Part shown: positions 40,401 through 45,026 of the stretch, piece by piece
Position numbering within the stretch: position 1 is the stretch's first letter
Layout: the number at the start of each line of letters is the position of its first letter
Source of the DNA: Silene conica
Taxonomy: Eukaryota; Streptophyta; Magnoliopsida; Caryophyllales; Caryophyllaceae
Direction: 5' to 3'
Length of the DNA stretch: 64,000 nt
Assembly (NCBI GenBank): GCA_029255685.2
Contig: CM055311.2
Location: 3,272,269-3,336,268 of the forward strand
Position numbers and translations under genes: made by a program
Notes under the pieces: generated by a model
Databases searched by the model: none
The model's input: the letters and a program-made list of their open reading frames with translations, nothing else
Told to the model about the DNA's origin: nothing

Positions 40401-40974
40401 AACCTATAATGAAGCACAACAAAATTTAACGTTTATTTTGCAGAAAACAGATGAACAACAAACCGATGAAAAACGGAAAATCAGTGGGATGAAGATATCC
40501 GTCTTTAGCAATCTTGTCGAAGTTGTCATCCACTTCGCTCCACGACACATTTCCATTATCATTATTGCTTATGAATCTAAGCCCATTAAGAGCACGTTCA
40601 GCACCAGACTGACATCGTTCCAGCTTACCCCTTTGCCGCCTATGATTTCTCGCAGTCAGTGCTAAGTCAAGTTCGGAGTGGAACTGGTCTACCGACATTG
40701 AGTTGCTCAACCCCTTGCCCGCCATTCTACTCTTCCATGACGAACATTGCTTAAGCTTCTTTGACTTTAGCGGCCGTGGCGTTTTGGCGACGGGCTCAAC
40801 ATTACGGATGATTGTTTCTCCGTTGTTGACGTCGATTGTGACCTCGACGAACTCTTCACCCTCGGAAGACGACTGGGTCATGGCGTCTTCTGGTGATGAT
40901 TTACAACTCACCGGCGGCATTCTTGAATTCTCTGAACGCCCTCGCTGCAACTCAGATCGAGGAAATCCTTGCAT
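1411..40974 (-). CDS. RBOH: Respiratory burst NADPH oxidase (RBOHF/A-like), 14 exons, frameshifted in exon 6
   Basis: RBOH proteins sit in the plasma membrane and move electrons from cytosolic NADPH through FAD and two hemes to extracellular oxygen, making superoxide. Exons (minus, 5' to 3'): 40974-40464, 40362-40203, 35102-35054, 14869-14756, 4412-3990, 3917-3527, 3431-3336, 3201-3086, 2948-2823, 2665-2506, 2418-2269, 2178-2050, 1795-1717, 1520-1411. All borders are GT-AG and all phases agree except exon 6 to 7. Visible domains: EFVEVTID N-terminus, EF-hand loop [12 protein letters not shown], transmembrane ferric reductase core with heme histidines (NFHK, LHAGLH, YSHHL), FAD site [17 protein letters not shown] site [11 protein letters not shown], and C-terminus KFEFHKEHF. 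Restored length would be about 870 residues, a little short for the family. The A8 run at the exon 6 end shifts frame. Assignment to the F/A clade is by motif likeness ([20 protein letters not shown]). Confidence 0.93.
3523..3540 (-). other. A8 homopolymer frameshift at end of RBOH exon 6
   Basis: On the minus strand the exon 6 end reads TAC, eight A, CG, then donor GTAATT. Exon 6 therefore closes in phase 1. Exon 7 starts in phase 0 after TGCAG, with ACG TGG ATG encoding the family-typical TWM. Seven A would give the normal KKT before the donor and restore phase. As written, translation runs into exon 7 out of frame and meets TGA within about 20 codons, before the FAD and NADPH domains. No nearby alternative donor or acceptor repairs it. 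Confidence 0.85.
4413..4487 (-). other. RBOH intron 4, 3' end next to copia insertion
   Basis: Short residue of the original intron between the exon 5 acceptor (TGCAG before 4412) and the copia 5' LTR. The five bases before the LTR are CATAG; those after the 3' LTR are CACAG, a target duplication with one mismatch. Confidence 0.6.
4488..4698 (+). repeat. 5' LTR of copia I
   Basis: 211 bp, TG...CA, identical to 8985-9195 except at 4592. Confidence 0.95.
4699..4710 (+). promoter_or_regulatory. Copia I primer binding site
   Basis: TGGTATCAGTCG starts at the first base after the 5' LTR and matches the start of the tRNA-iMet complement (TGGTATCAGAGC) in its first nine bases. Confidence 0.85.
4756..9009 (+). 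CDS. Copia I gag-pol polyprotein
   Basis: This 1417-residue polyprotein starts at the MASSAA methionine. An earlier in-frame ATG at 4669 lies inside the LTR and is unlikely to be used. Order of parts: gag; zinc knuckle [14 protein letters not shown]; aspartic protease with [12 protein letters not shown]-pre-integrase (WHHKLGHPS); integrase with [11 protein letters not shown] and SDNGGEY; a Pro/Ser/Thr-rich linker (about 7010-7350); reverse transcriptase with YVDDIIITG; RNase H with DADWAGD. Integrase before reverse transcriptase marks Ty1/copia. There is no stop or frameshift throughout. The stop codon lies in the 3' LTR. The usual RNase H serine-threonine segment is slightly altered (TYVSTSRF). 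Confidence 0.95.
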   Translation: MASSAATLPNTHEPTVPLLLVNLSMVDKLTPLTYMAWQDQIESLLFGYDLLKYLDGSHPCPTPHIPDPTDETKTKTIPNPAHHTWRRQDHLLKGAILGTLDASIHSLVMRSPTARDVWNTLATTYANPSRAHILQIKDRLNSIRKTTQSITEYMQSVKSCADNLAVLGKPMDHEDFIAKIIRGLDYNQYRSVIDVVQARDEPISFESLHEKLLNFDLRNTHNTPNPTLFPATVNAAQRTHYQHRSPASNSSAPPDSNHPKQDPPFKGKCQYCGAVGHVLFFCYKFKRDYPHVVLPSRTLNRTNTGPPQAHTVTAPLLPTPPAVNSTYLLDSGASNHITQDLNNLALHSPYTGCEELLIGDGTGLPISHIGSFTLPVSSFLLRFNNVFCVPRISRNIISISQLCHDNNATCEFSSSLCLIKDRLSGRTLLQGRLKDGIYECELKVPAPSVHHAQATPTLAWHHKLGHPSIPVLKYIRTHFNLDITSISSDNCNAFSLHKSHKLAFATNTIRSYAPLELIYSDVWSSLVPSYDGFKYYIIFVDHFTKFVWLYPMKLKSDSTQIFIRFRTLVEKYFNKPILQLYSDNGGEYIKLASYLAQHGIGHLTTPPHTPELNGYSERRHRHIVETGLAMLTYASLPTNMWPHAFTTATYLINRLPTPTLKHSSPSQCLFRVAPNYTKLKSFGCLCYPWLRPYVSHKLEPRSTPCIFVGYSPTQSAYFCLDPITFRIYVSRHVKFVETDFPYQRLLTTPPSPNNLTARDWTTIILPTNPAPAPDPPLLNPTPTPDPNTPASATPSNSDSPETPTPSSPVPPIIPTPPITSPSSPPTTISPESSALTQPPLSLTHPSHSTTANSPSPPSPPPPPTILHPHGTRLSHNIRKPNPRYANLATIPTTTRLPNTIKQALVDPLWRDAMQLEFNALQTNQTWTLVPPSDKYNVIGCKWIFRIKYKPDNSIDKYKARLVAKGFLQRPGLDYSDTFSPVVKPATVRTILSLALTQGWCLRQLDINNAFLQGNLTDDVYMSQPPGFIHSETPTYICKLSKAIYGLKQAPRAWYTTLKNYLLSTGFVGSLSDPSLFYLNTTTHKIYLLVYVDDIIITGPNINHVNSFIQNFASTFSLKDLGNLSYFLGVEVTPNSNGLLLTQTKYIYDLLDKYNMLDAKPFPTPMITTQHLSCSGGSRLTNDTDYRALLDSLQYLSFTRPDIAYSVNKFSQFMQSPTDHHWIALKRLLRYIKGTSTVGLQLYRDSPNRLHAYCDADWAGDKDTYVSTSRFITYLGRNALSWASKKQRALARSSIEDEFRAIADTTSELAWLQSLLTELRATPTTTPVIYSDNLSATHYSANPVFHSRMKHLALAFHFVRERVQQGTLRVLHISGHDQLADVLTKPLLRPRHTTLISKIGLAFSPSILREHVENNNIP
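8985..9195 (+). repeat. 3' LTR of copia I
   Basis: 211 bp, TG...CA, one difference from the 5' LTR. It contains the last codons and stop of gag-pol. Confidence 0.95.
9196..9509. other. RBOH intron 4, unassigned stretch
   Basis: About 300 bp of AT-rich intron between copia I and the Stowaway-like element. No coding or repeat structure was recognised. Confidence 0.5.
9510..11212. mobile_element. Mariner/Stowaway-like element
   Basis: Starts CTCCCTCCCAGTC and ends GGAAGGAG, flanked by TA on both sides (9508-9509, 11213-11214), as for Tc1/mariner Stowaway elements. The outer 33 bp of each end pair as imperfect inverted repeats sharing GTCCCATTGTC. No transposase is seen. Most of its length is a later insertion (9607-11041). 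Confidence 0.75.
9607..11041 (-). mobile_element. Small non-autonomous Helitron nested in the Stowaway-like element
   Basis: On the minus strand it starts A|TCTATATATAATAATAAAAC and ends TTCTAAACTAG|T, the TC...CTAG ends and A/T target of Helitrons. GCCCGTGC just inside the 3' end looks like half of a degenerate terminal hairpin. Removing it rejoins Stowaway sequence (TGAATATATTATTG with TTATTGTGAGTAG). There is no coding capacity. The interior is AT-rich, with a GTTCAGTT-rich stretch near 9985-10090. Confidence 0.6.
11213..13041. other. RBOH intron 4, AT-rich, with short direct repeats
   Basis: No gene. A 31-bp segment (TTGCTTGAAATTAAAAG...) occurs at about 12250 and again at about 12338, 88 bp apart. 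A perfect 69-bp tandem duplication lies at 12659-12798. Confidence 0.6.
12659..12798. repeat. Perfect 69-bp tandem duplication
   Basis: Two adjacent identical copies starting GATTGGAATGAATACAGG, period 69. Confidence 0.9.
13050..13630. mobile_element. hAT-type MITE rich in AACCGAACCG
   Basis: The ends form a perfect 13-bp inverted repeat, TAGGGGTGTTCAT / ATGAACACCCCTA. An 8-bp duplication ACACCAAA flanks it (13042-13049 and 13631-13638), as for hAT elements. The subterminal parts are built of repeated CCGAACCG / CGGTTCGG words. Non-coding. Confidence 0.85.
13785..13895 (-). repeat. Truncated SINE copy
   Basis: Matches the 3' part of the full SINE at 30004-30252 (GGGCCCATGCATTCCCGCAC, then GTAAGCCACCCC), with the T-rich tail at the left. 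The tRNA-like head is missing. Confidence 0.75.
14232..14515. mobile_element. Stowaway-like MITE
   Basis: Terminal inverted repeats CTTTCTCCATTCATATCCA / TGGATATGAACGGAGAAAG with one mismatch, flanked by TA. 284 bp, non-coding. Confidence 0.8.
14756..14869 (-). CDS. RBOH: RBOH exon 4
   Basis: 114 bp, 38 codons, from [12 protein letters not shown] to [12 protein letters not shown], the second EF-hand-like region of RBOH. Acceptor GTAG before it and donor GTAATT after it. Phase 0 on both sides. It is isolated between two giant introns. Confidence 0.93.
14870..15172. other. RBOH intron 3, 5'-adjacent AT-rich stretch
   Basis: No gene. CACTCTCATCTTTTGTA is directly repeated around 15100-15135. 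Confidence 0.5.
15178..15659. mobile_element. Solo LTR
   Basis: 482 bp from TGTTAGAAATAATG to ATTTCCAACA (inverted ends TGTTAGAAAT / ATTTCCAACA). It is flanked by a perfect 5-bp duplication GAGTT at 15173-15177 and 15660-15664. No interior or second LTR is present, so it is the product of LTR-LTR recombination. Confidence 0.85.
15705..15901. mobile_element. Stowaway MITE, family copy 1
   Basis: CTCCCTCCGAGTC ... GACTCGGAGGGAG ends, TA on both sides, 197 bp. Same family as 39532-39727 and 39973-40169 (shared GTGGGGTAGGGTGTTTTGTG core). Confidence 0.9.
15904..16695. other. RBOH intron 3, unassigned
   Basis: No gene seen. A GC-richer patch with GCCCG words (16130-16300) and a related one at 16660-16695 may be the edges of an unidentified MITE. 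Confidence 0.4.
16696..18877. mobile_element. CACTA sequence with unlike ends
   Basis: The left end CACTACAAACGCGG is followed by a subterminal array of CTGACGGA / TCCGTCAG words (to about 17150). The right end reads GTTTGTAGTAGTG (reverse CACTACTACAAAC), preceded by GCAACA / TGTTGC words (18715-18860). Both are CACTA-type termini, but the subterminal words differ and the 3-bp flanks (GGG / GGA) do not match. So this is probably parts of two elements. No transposase is recognisable; the middle is AT-rich. Confidence 0.65.
19585..20262 (+). pseudogene. Copia II gag-protease relic
   Basis: The open part encodes 201 residues with a zinc knuckle [14 protein letters not shown] and the start of the aspartic protease, [10 protein letters not shown] frame change at about 20190 precedes a segment reading [17 protein letters not shown]. 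The MULE then interrupts the frame. The N-terminal gag half is missing or unrecognisable. An incomplete and non-functional retroelement gene. Confidence 0.8.
20272..20422 (+). repeat. MULE left terminal inverted repeat
   Basis: 151 bp, paired with 25607-25757. In Mutator elements the ends also carry the promoters. A likely 5' UTR intron of the transposase gene begins at TCAG|GTACAT (about 20664). Confidence 0.9.
20915..24192 (+). CDS. MULE transposase (MudrA type), two exons
   Basis: Exons 20915-23005 and 23092-24192 (86-bp GT-AG intron, phase 0) give 1063 residues. The ATG sits two bases after a TTGCAG acceptor, so an intron in the 5' UTR (about 20665-20913) is likely. Parts in order: an N-terminal domain of about 100 residues; a linker with four repeats of SPRRSxRLSQ type (about 21450-21810); an acidic stretch; the FAR1/MuDR-like region; the MULE transposase core with [22 protein letters not shown] and ISDRQKG; a SWIM zinc finger [15 protein letters not shown]; and a C-terminal zinc knuckle [14 protein letters not shown]. 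No stop or frameshift. It cuts and moves the element by binding its inverted ends. Confidence 0.93.
24266..24463 (+). repeat. Tandem repeat in MULE, 3' of transposase
   Basis: Four full copies and one partial copy of a unit containing TGTAATGAAACCAAGTGTGG, with variable short spacers (period about 38-48 bp), just after the transposase stop. It could be part of the 3' UTR. Confidence 0.85.
24464..25073. other. MULE intergenic segment
   Basis: Non-coding space between the two convergent MULE genes. CTTCATACTGGCTTCGTC is tandemly doubled near 24480-24512. Confidence 0.5.
25074..25451 (-). CDS. GRF-type zinc finger small membrane protein in the MULE
   Basis: This 125-residue frame starts at MSTSSSMW; an upstream TTG-initiated extension is unlikely. 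Residues 23-57 read CNRCGKN...FKCLDC...FVMWL, the Cys spacing and terminal aromatic of the GRF zinc finger, a single-strand nucleic acid binding fold. It is followed by a Lys/Glu helix likely to form a coiled coil (about 75-107) and a C-terminal hydrophobic segment ([11 protein letters not shown]) that looks like a tail anchor. It lies wholly between the transposase and the right inverted repeat, convergent to the transposase. It is intact. Its role is unknown; position resembles mudrB of maize MuDR, but there is no sequence likeness I can claim. Confidence 0.75.
   Translation of the reverse strand: MSTSSSMWRNHPIEGLNFKNQACNRCGKNAIIKISGSINNSKKAYFKCLDCNNFVMWLTENHLRITKRLNIAYEDEADDASSGNLMKDEVIGLKEEILGLSRKMKFYFKCSLYLFVFLIIVIVMK
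25607..25757 (-). repeat. MULE right terminal inverted repeat
   Basis: 151 bp, inverted copy of 20272-20422 with about three mismatches. Confidence 0.9.
25767..27910 (+). pseudogene. Copia II integrase and reverse transcriptase relic
   Basis: Continues the copia II frame after the MULE. Visible parts: pre-integrase ([13 protein letters not shown]), integrase with [29 protein letters not shown] and [15 protein letters not shown], then reverse transcriptase with [28 protein letters not shown] and YVDDILLNG. Disabling changes include a TGA just before SDRGGEY (26367-26369), a frameshift near 26565, stops around 26905, a frame change before the YVDD motif (about 27650) and a TAA at 27781. The frame is then cut by the CACTA element. 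Confidence 0.88.
28140..30003. other. Interior of CACTA element, no gene assigned
   Basis: The first 300 bp have a C-rich, transcript-leader look (28140-28440) and may be captured host sequence. Open frames are short and give no recognisable domain. Confidence 0.4.
30004..30252 (-). repeat. tRNA-derived SINE
   Basis: Reverse orientation. Pol III box A-like TAGTCCAGTGG (30226-30236 reversed) and box B-like GGTTCGATTACC (30162-30173 reversed) in a tRNA-like head, then a body with GTGCGGGAATGCATGGGCCC, ending in a T-rich (A on minus) tail at 30009-30050. About 250 bp. A truncated copy is at 13785. Confidence 0.85.
30330..30640 (+). repeat. CAG/CAA-rich tract in CACTA element
   Basis: Imperfect runs of AGCAGCAACAGCA type with embedded AACCAGCATAGTAGCAGCAG doubled at about 30553-30600. 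No long open frame spans it. Confidence 0.7.
31288..32032 (+). pseudogene. Copia II RNase H relic
   Basis: Continues the copia II pol frame after the [19 protein letters not shown], then [17 protein letters not shown], then the RNase H with [11 protein letters not shown] and a frame change at about 31618 before [21 protein letters not shown] and ADPFTRPL. The stop at 32030 is the natural C-terminus. A frameshift and altered residues make it non-functional. Confidence 0.88.
32033..32805 (+). other. Copia II 3' untranslated interior
   Basis: Non-coding stretch between the pol stop and the 3' LTR, normal for this lineage. It ends in the purine-rich tract. Confidence 0.6.
32806..34043 (+). repeat. 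3' LTR of copia II
   Basis: Starts TGTTGGAGTGAGTGTCCTCA after a purine-rich tract. The end is placed at TTCCTTCA by comparison with the related LTR at 43154-44190 (shared AGTCACACCTA-like core and CTTGCAT near the end). The exact right border is not certain. Confidence 0.65.
34044..35053. other. RBOH intron 3, 3'... 5'-proximal remainder
   Basis: No gene. It includes a purine-rich to pyrimidine-rich pair (GGGAGGGAGAG at about 34580; CCCTCCCCTCCC at about 34785) that could be an unidentified MITE, and a short Stowaway MITE. Confidence 0.5.
34851..34941. mobile_element. Short Stowaway-like MITE
   Basis: 91 bp, CTTCCTCCGTTTTTATTTAA ... AAAAATGGAGGAAG ends, TA on both sides. 112 bp downstream of RBOH exon 3 in intron 3. 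Confidence 0.75.
35054..35102 (-). CDS. RBOH: RBOH exon 3 (EF-hand loop)
   Basis: 49-bp exon completing a split Leu codon and then encoding [16 protein letters not shown]. Calcium-loop positions 1, 3, 5 and 12 are D, N, D, E. Acceptor CTAAG|GG, donor GAG|GTACTT. Phase fits exon 2 (2) and exon 4 (0). Easily missed because of its size. Confidence 0.92.
35103..36788. other. RBOH intron 2, repeat-derived, no gene
   Basis: Contains an imperfect direct repeat (TTATATTTTTTGGCATAAGG at about 35371 and 35461), a C-rich stretch (35690-35915), and from 35911 TGTAATACCCGATATTTTTG, which looks like a gypsy LTR start followed by CACTCGACCGAGTG palindromes. Confidence 0.5.
36085..36225. repeat. CACTCGACCGAGTG-type palindromic repeats
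   Basis: About eight variants of CACTCGACCGAGTG / CACTCGATCAAGTG within 140 bp, several followed by AAATCCA. Probably part of an LTR fragment. Confidence 0.75.
36968..37704 (-). mobile_element. TRIM retrotransposon, reverse orientation
   Basis: Direct terminal repeats of 181 and 187 bp (36968-37148, 37518-37704), TGTTGAG ... CTCAACA, with a perfect 5-bp duplication GACTG on both sides (36963-36967, 37705-37709). On the minus strand the first LTR is followed by AGTGGTATTAGAGCC, a tRNA-Met type primer site (37503-37517). A purine tract AAAGGGGGAGAT stands before the other LTR. No coding capacity: a terminal-repeat retrotransposon in miniature, 737 bp. Confidence 0.9.
37119..37372. repeat. 126-bp tandem repeat inside the TRIM
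   Basis: Two copies, period 126, each with CACACACATATGGGATGAGA then AACAATCTCCCCC. The unit includes the LTR end and purine-tract junction. Because 126 is a multiple of three, a spurious 166-codon frame runs through it. Confidence 0.85.
37837..39531. other. RBOH intron 2, AT-rich, no gene
   Basis: No coding signal. From about 38780 to 39960 there are scattered GGTCC / GGACC words (CGGTCCAAG, GGTCCGATTTT, CCGGTCCAATTTTCCGG) that may be the edges of an unidentified MITE containing the next element. Confidence 0.45.
39532..39727. mobile_element. Stowaway MITE, family copy 2
   Basis: 196 bp, ends CGCCCTCCGAGTC / GACTCGGAGGGAG, TA flanks. Inverted relative to copies 1 and 3 (TTTATGCACAAAAAATAAGG near its left end). 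Confidence 0.88.
39973..40169. mobile_element. Stowaway MITE, family copy 3, 33 bp from RBOH exon 2
   Basis: 197 bp, ends CTACCTCCGAGTC / GACTCGGAGGGAG, TA flanks. Its right edge leaves 33 bp to the exon 2 border at 40203, so it sits in the 5' part of intron 2. Confidence 0.9.
40203..40362 (-). CDS. RBOH: RBOH exon 2
   Basis: 160 bp encoding [17 protein letters not shown] to [12 protein letters not shown] (first EF-hand-like region and the conserved [11 protein letters not shown]). Acceptor TTAG|GG, donor CCT|GTACGT. Phase 1 in, phase 2 out. Confidence 0.95.
40464..40974 (-). CDS. RBOH: RBOH exon 1 (cytosolic N-terminus)
   Basis: 511 bp from ATG at 40974 to donor ATCG|GTTTGT. Contains [11 protein letters not shown], a basic stretch [15 protein letters not shown], and [10 protein letters not shown] followed by the [17 protein letters not shown] helix, all typical of RBOH N-termini. 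A second in-frame Met 17 codons on (MPPVSC) is a possible alternative start. The segment between EFVEVT and LTARN is shorter than in RBOHF of Arabidopsis. Confidence 0.93.
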
Positions 40975-41111
40975 TACAAATTTATAAAGTCAAATGAAAG
41001 GGTTGCAAGATGTAATAAGACAGATATTGTTCATGTATGTATAATGTGATGCTGGTCACGTGGTTCAGATGGAGTCAATTTATTTTATTCTTTAGCTCAT
41101 TCTCCGTATTT

Positions 41112-41122
41112 GTTTATATATA
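41112..41122 (-). promoter_or_regulatory. Candidate TATA box of RBOH
   Basis: Minus strand TATATATAAAC about 140 bp upstream of the ATG, predicting a start near 41085 and a leader of roughly 110 bp. Inferred from sequence only. Confidence 0.4.
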
Positions 41123-41663
41123 CATTAATTGAAGTTATTGAACAGATAGCAGCAATATTAGCAGCAATATTAAATCCAAATATTATGACCAGGACGCGAT
41201 GCGTAGGCATAAATCACAACTTCTGGTTCCCGGGTGATGTAGGAGTTTCCCACTTTGTTCTTTCTCAAATAAAACAAAATTTAAAAAATAAAGTTTTCAA
41301 CTTTGTCTAATTTCGATTCATCGAGTTATGGTTAATGAGTCGCATATTTTAGCCGCAAATCTAGTTTCATAGTTAAGAATTTGCGTGCGCGGTCCTTCCA
41401 CTTCGATCCCTAAGATTTCTTATTTCGCTTTTGTATTTTCATTTCTAGTTTTTTATATTATTTAGTACTCCAAAATTACTTCCTGTGTGTCGAATCTTTG
41501 AGTCTTGTATTTAGTTTATGCTACGTTTTTAGGAGTTTAGAAAAACGTATCGCTATTGTGCAACATCAATGTTCACTGATACCAGACTAGAAATATTCAA
41601 ATTTGGATCTATGAGAGGTGCTAGTCAATGAAATATCACTTCTCATCATAAGCTTGTTAATGC
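41123..41663. other. RBOH upstream region
   Basis: Non-coding, about 0.5 kb between the candidate TATA box and the fold-back element. This is the only apparently original promoter sequence. Confidence 0.45.
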
Positions 41664-42021
41664 ATTAATTGATAACAATACTCTGAACTATGGGTGTCCT
41701 GCTCAAAATACTCCAAACTCTATTTTAACTACCAATATAACCAACTAATACTCTCATTCGCTTTTATTATAATATATGACCTGTTACATGCTAATTAAGT
41801 GAATAAATTTCTAACCCTTCTTTAACCCGTCTTTCTCTTTTTACTTCTATGTTAATCTATTTACCTAATCACAGCATTAAAACATGCTACAACAACTTAA
41901 CAAAACAACAAATTCTATTCAAAGCAAATGAGGGCATTAGTTGGTTATATTGGTAGTTAAAATAAAGTTTGGAGTATTTTGAGCAGGACACCCATAGTTC
42001 AGAGTATTCTTATCAATTAAT
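41664..42021. mobile_element. Fold-back element with long inverted repeats
   Basis: The outer ~95 bp on each side are near-perfect inverted copies (ATTAATTGATAACAATACTC left; mirrored right with one C/G change), including GGGTGTCCTGCTCAAAATAC. 358 bp. No clear target duplication, so the superfamily is not assigned. 0.7-1.05 kb upstream of the RBOH ATG. Confidence 0.8.
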
Positions 42022-42241
42022 CCTATTTCTTATTGTTTTCAATAATCGTATTGCTTACTTTTATTGTCTTCGTGTGCCGGACGTTGATAATCGTGACTAT
42101 GATTCCCGACACACACCCCAAGACCCGAGATACGTGCTAGTGGGCGATCCCTCACAAGTACGAGACTCTTATTGCTTGCATTCTTGTCCTAGAGGCGGGC
42201 AAGGGTGCGCACCACGATCCGGTAAAAGTACCGGACCGTGA
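42022..42241 (+). repeat. Gypsy LTR 3' end
   Basis: Ends CCGGACCGTGACA followed by a primer site resembling tRNA-Met (TTGGTATTAGAGCC at 42243-42256). The left border is lost next to the fold-back element. Confidence 0.6.
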
Positions 42242-42299
42242 CATTTGGTATTAGAGCCTTGTCTTCGGACGGGTTTCTACTTGCTGCATTTGTTCATCG

Positions 42300-43150
42300 A
42301 TATCGAGAAAATGGGCAAGACGATGGAGGAGCGAGCGAGTGGGCTTCCTCGAAGATGCGTTTGACAATAGACTTCCGAAACTCAAGGGCATCGTTATCCA
42401 AATGGGAGAGTCTCGAGGAGATGGAAAAGACGGTTAATAGCCTCGAGTCGGCGGTGATCGGGATGGAGGCCTTGATCCAATCGATCAGTGATGCAATTCT
42501 CGAAGATCGAGAGGAAGAAATTGCTCACCTTCACCGAAAGATCAAGGAGCTCGATAATACTTGCGCCACACTCATGAAAGTCGTGGCCAACGACGAAAAA
42601 TTTTCAGGCGCCCATAAAGTGACAGTGCCTCAACCTAGTACCTACGATAGGGAGGGGGATTCGAAAAGTTGTCGACAAGTTCGTTTTCGATATGGAGCAA
42701 TACTTCCGAGTAAGTGGGCTCGATGAGGCGGGGAAAGTTGACACAACCAGCATGTACTTGACGGATGATGCCAAGATGTCGTGGAGGGAGAGGTATACGA
42801 AACGGAAACGGTGACGTCGTGGGACGATTTCAAGAGGAATCCGAGGTTCACTTCTATCCTGAGAACACTGAGTTTGTTGCTCGGAGAAAGCTGATGGAGG
42901 TGAAGCACACCAAATCAATCCGATATTATGTGAGAGAATTCTCTGCTTGCATGCTCGAGATTATCGAGATGACCGAGACGGACCGAACATTCGAGTTCAT
43001 CGACGGATTGAAGAGGTGAGCTCAACAAGAGGTAACGAGGCAGAATCCCAAGACGCTATCTTCAATAATATCTGTCGTGGAACAACTTCTCGACTTCCAT
43101 GGGACCGAGATTCACTTTGAGATGCAACACCGGCGGAGAATAATGGTTCG
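42300..43150 (+). pseudogene. Ty3/gypsy gag relic
   Basis: A gag capsid gene after the gypsy LTR and primer site. A first frame has a coiled-coil-like stretch (EEMEKTVNSLE to EEIAHLHRKIKELD). After a frame change at about 42655 comes FDMEQYFRVSGLDEAGKVDT and AKMSWRERY. After a further one (about 42800) comes FYPENTEFVARRKLMEVKHT and YVREFSACMLEI, ending IDGLKR then TGA. This order is the Retrotrans_gag pattern. At least two frameshifts and stops. The rest of the element is cut off by copia III at 43154. Confidence 0.8.
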
Positions 43151-43153
43151 TCT

Positions 43154-44190
43154 TGTTGGAGCTAGTGTCCTTAACAGTTAGTGCGACAACACGTATAAAT
43201 CTCTTAAAGGAACATAGAGTATACTTTGTATTTTAGCCATTTGATTCACTTTTATCAATAACGGTTGGCTTGCTATGAAGTTTGACGTTATTGTCATACA
43301 GATGACGGTAATCAACTGGTCCCTAAGAGTCACACCTAAAGGATGGAATTTGAGAGATATGATTAGATGAAAATGTAATCATATTGATACCCTATACGAC
43401 TAAACGGTTAGTCAAAGTAATGATGATATAATGATTTAATACTGATTAAATAATATTAGTTAAAACGAATTAAAATGTTAATTCGTAATTAAATATAAAA
43501 TGTTATATTTAATTAGTGTGTAATGAAATTATTTAATACAGATTAAATGATTTAGTTGAATATAAACAGTTATATTTAATTATTAAATTGTAAATATACG
43601 ATATTTATAAAATAATCATTATACACAAGAGAGGATAATAACCGACTTTATGCAATAAATAAAATCGGTTACTAGGAACCGAAACAGATAAAATTTCGGC
43701 CAGATGGAGGGAATTTCGGTCAGTAGTAGGTAGTGCCAAGAGATAGAGTTTGATATTTGTTTAGGCAGTAGTTTAGGCAGACTCAAATACGGATTTGAGA
43801 ATCCTATCTAAACTATGTAAGGTGGTTAAGAGATATACTAACTATCGACTACCAACCCCTATAAATACCTCTTGGCACGCCTCCCTATGACATACGAGTT
43901 ACACGACTCCTTCCCTCCTCTCTCTCTAACTTTCATCTTACACAAAATTAAAGGTAATTTTGCAATTTCTAGCTCGGGAAAAAGTATTTCTCAGGACATC
44001 TTGGGTGCAACGATTAGGAGGATATCTGTTTTGATATCTGATCTTAGGCCGCCTTTGCAAGGACAGGAGGTTAATTCTTAATCCCAATCTTTGTATCTTG
44101 TTCTTCATTTATGACTATAAATCATACATTATAAATTTGTTATAATCTTGCATATAAAGAAATGGAAATATATACATATATTTTCCCACA
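43154..44190 (+). repeat. 5' LTR of copia III
   Basis: 1037 bp, TGTTGGAGCTAGTGTCC ... TTTTCCCACA, followed by a primer site. Related to the copia II LTR at 32806 (both start TGTTGGAG and share a TCACACCTA core), so the same lineage but diverged. Confidence 0.85.
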
Positions 44191-44192
44191 AG

Positions 44193-44204
44193 TGGTTTCA
44201 GAGC
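44193..44204 (+). promoter_or_regulatory. Copia III primer binding site
   Basis: TGGTTTCAGAGC, one mismatch to the tRNA-iMet complement, two bases after the LTR. Confidence 0.8.
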
Positions 44205-44335
44205 GTTAGGCTTACGAATTTTATGTTTGTATGATTTTCATAAACGTTTTGAGAAAATTTAAAGGAAAAAAAAAACAGCCGTGTATCTTAGTTTTAGTCG
44301 AGAAAAGTTTTTGTTCGTCGCTTTCCTTTTGATTT

Positions 44336-44367
<32 letters not shown>

Positions 44368-45026
44368 CTTAAACAGTAAAAATAACAAAAATAAAAAATT
44401 TGTAGATGTTTTAATTTAATAAGAATTGAATCAAAACGTGAAAGGAAATCGTCTCACATGTTCTTGAATTGAATAATATAATTTGCTAAATAAATCGATC
44501 CCAGCATAATCTTGATATTCGTCTTAAAAAGTTAATTAGAATGATTAAGATTACAACTATATCTAATAAAGATTAAAATTTTGAAGGTTATCGATCTCGT
44601 ATTTAGCAACCCGACATTAGTTATTCAGGTTCATGAGCGTTTTTTTAAAGAAAAAGAAAAAAAACTGAAATAAGGCTGTTTCCAGCTCTTTCTTCCCAGC
44701 GTTTTTTCTTGTTTTTGACGCTCTATGAGCGGCCGTCCGTTTAAGTTGTTTTAAAGCGCCAGTTTTGAAGATTGCAGCACTTTCAAAGCGTCGTTACCCA
44801 GTTTTTGGCGTTTTTTTAGCACCGGAATTCAATTTCCTGCTCTTTTCTTAACTTTGTTTTCAGCGTTTTTTAGAAGCGCTGGAAGTCTGTTTTTAACCTT
44901 GTTTCTTGTTTGCGGTTGTTAGTTTGCAGCACTTTAGGGTTTTTCCTTGTTTTTTTCCTTTCTTGGTTTGTCTCGTCTATTTCTAAAAGCTTTTGGGCTG
45001 TTTTTCTTTTAAGTTTTTTTTATACA
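44205..45026 (+). other. Copia III leader, cut by the Helitron
   Basis: T-rich untranslated leader downstream of the primer site. Includes a perfect (TTG)10 microsatellite at 44337-44366 and several TTTTNAGCGTTTTT words. No gag is reached before the Helitron begins at 45027. Confidence 0.7.
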
